Below, one piece after another: positions 61,861 to 64,000 of a stretch of 64,000 bases of DNA. Source of the stretch: DATEPR01 sp036273855 (GTDB lineage: Bacteria; Actinomycetota; Actinomycetes; Mycobacteriales; Pseudonocardiaceae). Both the position numbers and the translations under genes were made by a program. The notes under the pieces are model-generated. The model had not been told where the DNA came from. It searched no databases and was given only the letters and a program-made list of their open reading frames with translations. Numbering within the stretch: the first letter of the stretch is position 1; each line of letters begins with the position of its first letter. Location: assembly GCA_036273855.1 (NCBI GenBank), contig DASUGU010000049.1, forward strand, positions 1-64,000. Reading direction: 5' to 3'.

Positions 61861-61983
61861 TGCCGGGGACCACCTTTCGCACGTGGCGGGAGCACCCCGA
61901 GCGTAGATCCATCGGGCACACGGTGGACGTGGAACTCGCCACAACACCGTGCAGCCGGCGGTGCCGGGGGCAAACTTGACGCC

Positions 61984-63381
61984 ATGGGTGATCCGGAATT
62001 CCGCATCGAGCACGACACGATGGGCGAGGTCCGCGTCCCGGTCGACGCGCTCTGGCGGGCGCAGACCCAGCGCGCCGTCGAGAACTTCCCGATCTCCGGC
62101 CGCCCCCTGGAACGGTCCCAGATCCGCGCCCTCGGCCTGCTCAAAGGCGCCGCCGCCCGGGTCAACGCCAAGCTGGGCGTGCTCGAACCGGACGTCGCCG
62201 AGGCGATCGCCGCCGCTGCCGACGACGTGGCCGCCGGCCGGTACGACGGCCAGTTCCCGCTGGACGTCTTCCAGACCGGCTCCGGCACCTCGTCCAACAT
62301 GAACGCCAACGAGGTCATCGCGACCCTGGCGTCTCGCGCTCTGAACCGCGACGTCCACCCGAACGACCACGTCAATGCGTCCCAGTCGTCCAACGACACG
62401 TTCCCCACCACGATCCACGTCGCCGCGACCGAAGCCGTCGTCATCGACGTCATCCCCGCACTGGACCATCTCGCGGCGACCATCAAGCGCCGCGCCGCCG
62501 AATGGGCCGACGTCGTGAAGGCCGGCCGCACCCACCTGATGGACGCGGTCCCGATCACGTTCGGCCAGGAGGCGGGCGCCTGGGCCGCACAGGTGCGCTA
62601 CGGCATCGAGCGCCTCCGGTCCGGCCTGGGCCGGCTGGCCGAGCTGCCGATCGGCGGCACCGCCGTCGGGTCCGGGCTGAACGCGCCGGACGGGTTCGGC
62701 GCGGCAGTGGCAGCGGAACTCGCCGCGCGGACCGGTCTGCCGCTGGTCGAGGCGCGCGATCACTTCGAGGCGCAGGCGTCGCAGGACGGCGTGGTGGAGA
62801 CGTCCGGCCACCTGCGCACGGTCGCGGTGAGCCTGAGCAAGATCGCCAACGACGTCCGCTGGCTCGGTTCCGGGCCGAGGACCGGGCTCGCCGAACTGGC
62901 GCTGCCCGATCTGCAGCCGGGGTCGTCGATCATGCCGGGCAAGGTGAATCCGGTGATCTGCGAGGCCACGCTCCAGGTGGTGGCGCAGGTGATCGGCAAC
63001 GACGCCGCCGTGGCCTACGCGGGCGCCCAGGGCAACTTCCAGCTCAACGTGAACCTGCCGGTGATCGCGCGCAACGTGCTGGAGTCGGCGAAGCTGATCG
63101 CCGCCGTGTCGCGGCTGTTGGCGGACAAGGTGTTCGCCGGGGTCGAGGTCAACGTCGAACGCTCCCGCGAGCACGCCGAGGGCTCCCCCGCCATCGTCAC
63201 GCCGCTCAACCGCTACCTCGGCTACGAGGAGGCCGCCGCGGTCGCCAAGCAGGCCCTCAAGGAACGCAAGACGATCCGCGACGTGGTCGTGGAACGCGGC
63301 CACGTGGACGCCGGCAAGCTCACCCTGGCACAGCTGGACTCCGCGCTGGACGTGCTCCGGATGGCCCACGGCGGCCGCTGA
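61984..63381 (+). CDS. fumC: Class II fumarate hydratase
   Basis: Seen: 465 aa aspartase/fumarase superfamily; FQTGSGTSSNMNANEV, NASQSSNDTFPTTIH, the signature GSSIMPGKVNP and a C-terminal domain ending DVLRMAHGGR. ATG 61984 is 7 nt after CAAACT, a possible -10 of a leaderless transcript. Known: interconverts fumarate and malate. Context: near glpX as in mycobacteria. The 3' end overlaps the convergent EamA gene by 62 bp. Confidence 0.96.
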   Translation: MGDPEFRIEHDTMGEVRVPVDALWRAQTQRAVENFPISGRPLERSQIRALGLLKGAAARVNAKLGVLEPDVAEAIAAAADDVAAGRYDGQFPLDVFQTGSGTSSNMNANEVIATLASRALNRDVHPNDHVNASQSSNDTFPTTIHVAATEAVVIDVIPALDHLAATIKRRAAEWADVVKAGRTHLMDAVPITFGQEAGAWAAQVRYGIERLRSGLGRLAELPIGGTAVGSGLNAPDGFGAAVAAELAARTGLPLVEARDHFEAQASQDGVVETSGHLRTVAVSLSKIANDVRWLGSGPRTGLAELALPDLQPGSSIMPGKVNPVICEATLQVVAQVIGNDAAVAYAGAQGNFQLNVNLPVIARNVLESAKLIAAVSRLLADKVFAGVEVNVERSREHAEGSPAIVTPLNRYLGYEEAAAVAKQALKERKTIRDVVVERGHVDAGKLTLAQLDSALDVLRMAHGGR

Positions 63382-64000
63382 CCCGTCGCCGCAACCCCAC
63401 CACACACCCCAGACCCACCAGCAGCGCACCACCGACCCCGGTGAACGACAACAGCTGCGCGCCCAACAGGACCGACGTCACCAAACCCGCCACCGGCATC
63501 AGGCCGATCAACACCCCGGCCCGGTCGGCTCCCAACGCGACCACCGCCGAGTACCACCCCACGAAGGCCACCGCCGTCACCAGCACGCCCAGCACGGCCA
63601 GCGCCACCCACTGCCGCCCGCTGGGCATCGGCCACGCGGCCGACCCGGAGACGACAGAACTGATCCCGGCGCCGATCACCGCCGCCGCGGCACTGGCCCA
63701 CGTGCTGGCCTCCACGACGCCCAACCGCCGCGTCACACCGACGCCGGACACCGTGAACATCACCTCGCCGAGCAGCACCAGCACCGACAGCAGCAGGCCG
63801 GGTCCGTGCCACGACCCGCCACCGGACAACACCAGCACACCCGACACCACGATGACCGCCCCGACCAGCGCGAGCAGGGCCGGCCGGCGGCCGCGCAACG
63901 CCGGCACGACGATCGCCAGGAACAGTGGCGTGCCACCGAGCATGGCCGCCACGAAGCCGGGTTCGGCGTAGCGCTGCGCGGCCAGCAGCGCAGCGTTGAA
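63320..64000 (-). CDS. EamA/DMT-family transporter (5' end outside window)
   Basis: Seen: at least 226 codons, open to the right window edge. The EamA C-terminal half has helices LLALVGAVIVVSGVLVL, QWVALAVLGVLVTAVAF and LIGLMPVAGLVTSVLLGAQ, and a basic tail. An in-frame GTG at 63952 is internal, because the reading continues to 64000 with FNAALLAAQRYAEPGF. Known: drug/metabolite exporters with 10 helices; substrate unknown. The final codons overlap the fumC 3' end. Confidence 0.88.
   Translation of the reverse strand, partial: FNAALLAAQRYAEPGFVAAMLGGTPLFLAIVVPALRGRRPALLALVGAVIVVSGVLVLSGGGSWHGPGLLLSVLVLLGEVMFTVSGVGVTRRLGVVEASTWASAAAAVIGAGISSVVSGSAAWPMPSGRQWVALAVLGVLVTAVAFVGWYSAVVALGADRAGVLIGLMPVAGLVTSVLLGAQLLSFTGVGGALLVGLGCVVGLRRRVSGRRGPSGARPARSPAVPG

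Overview
The window is 64 kb of high-GC DNA with strong G/C bias at third codon positions. The gene set includes MshB (mycothiol), a DDN-like F420-type protein, GpgS, FolP2, LpqW, PimE and a Tat-exported phospholipase C. Several promoters appear to be leaderless. Together these point to a mycolata-related actinomycete, most likely Pseudonocardiales; the order is an inference, not a database result. No tRNA, rRNA, CRISPR array, insertion sequence or prophage was seen. From memory, gene order largely follows the Mycobacterium tuberculosis segment Rv1098c-Rv1229c (fumC, glpX, DUF4245, xseB-xseA-Rv1109c, ispH, DUF6542, ychF, pimE, PCD, mutT2, typA, lpqW, mshB, Rv1171, fdxC, aminotransferase, dapD, dapE, LOG, folP2, gpgS, Rv1209, tag, DUF3117, O-MT, sigE, rseA, htrA, tatB, mrp), with accessory genes inserted.

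Layout. 1-5100: envelope-stress block (mrp end, tatB, htrA, rseA, sigE, O-methyltransferase). 5.1-7.3 kb: MFS exporter and divergent LysR regulator. 7.3-12.5 kb: surface-sugar island (SQD1-type synthase, GtrA flippase, a GT-C::GT2 fusion glycosyltransferase, an epimerase). 12.5-18.9 kb: M17 peptidase, DUF3117, PaaG-like crotonase, tag, DivIVA-like, gpgS, folP2, acyltransferase. 19-26.2 kb: secreted PLD-like protein, LOG, F420-type protein, secreted phospholipase C, dapE, lipoprotein, dapD. 26.2-26.6 kb: two inverted copies of an intergenic repeat. 26.6-29.9 kb: four overlapping genes for pyrimidine-base uptake, deamination and oxidation, plus a nucleotidyltransferase. 30-38.7 kb: CHAD protein, a decayed gene, dapC/fdxA, GNAT, and the typA-lpqW-mshB-Rv1171 group. 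38.8-40.7 kb: Trp-attenuated trpS and a MutT-like Nudix protein. 40.7-45.9 kb: two-component system divergent from a LolA-like/ABC module. 45.9-49.4 kb: PCD, PimE and a C-rich low-complexity tract. 49.4-57.8 kb: ychF, SOS-boxed rmuC, DUF6542, ispH, lipid-droplet protein, xseA, a small unknown gene, xseB, DUF4245. 57.9-64 kb: glpX, L,D-transpeptidase, a repeat-rich interval with a frameshifted Pro-rich ORF, ferredoxin-NADP reductase, fumC, EamA transporter (cut by the window end).

How the parts connect. The strongest regulatory signals are: (i) paired TCTCAG-N5-TCTCAG direct repeats between the response regulator and the LolA/ABC operon, with the same paired box upstream of sigE; (ii) a perfect LexA-type box (TCGAAC-N4-GTTCGA) in front of rmuC; (iii) a 15-codon leader peptide with tandem Trp codons and two stem-loops before trpS; (iv) an ECF-type promoter within the sigE 5' region. 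Many genes are translationally coupled through ATGA, GTGA or TTGA overlaps. The least conventional functional groupings are the deaminase/oxygenase/permease/nucleotidyltransferase operon and the Gtr-like glycosyltransferase set beside a sulfoquinovose-synthase homologue.
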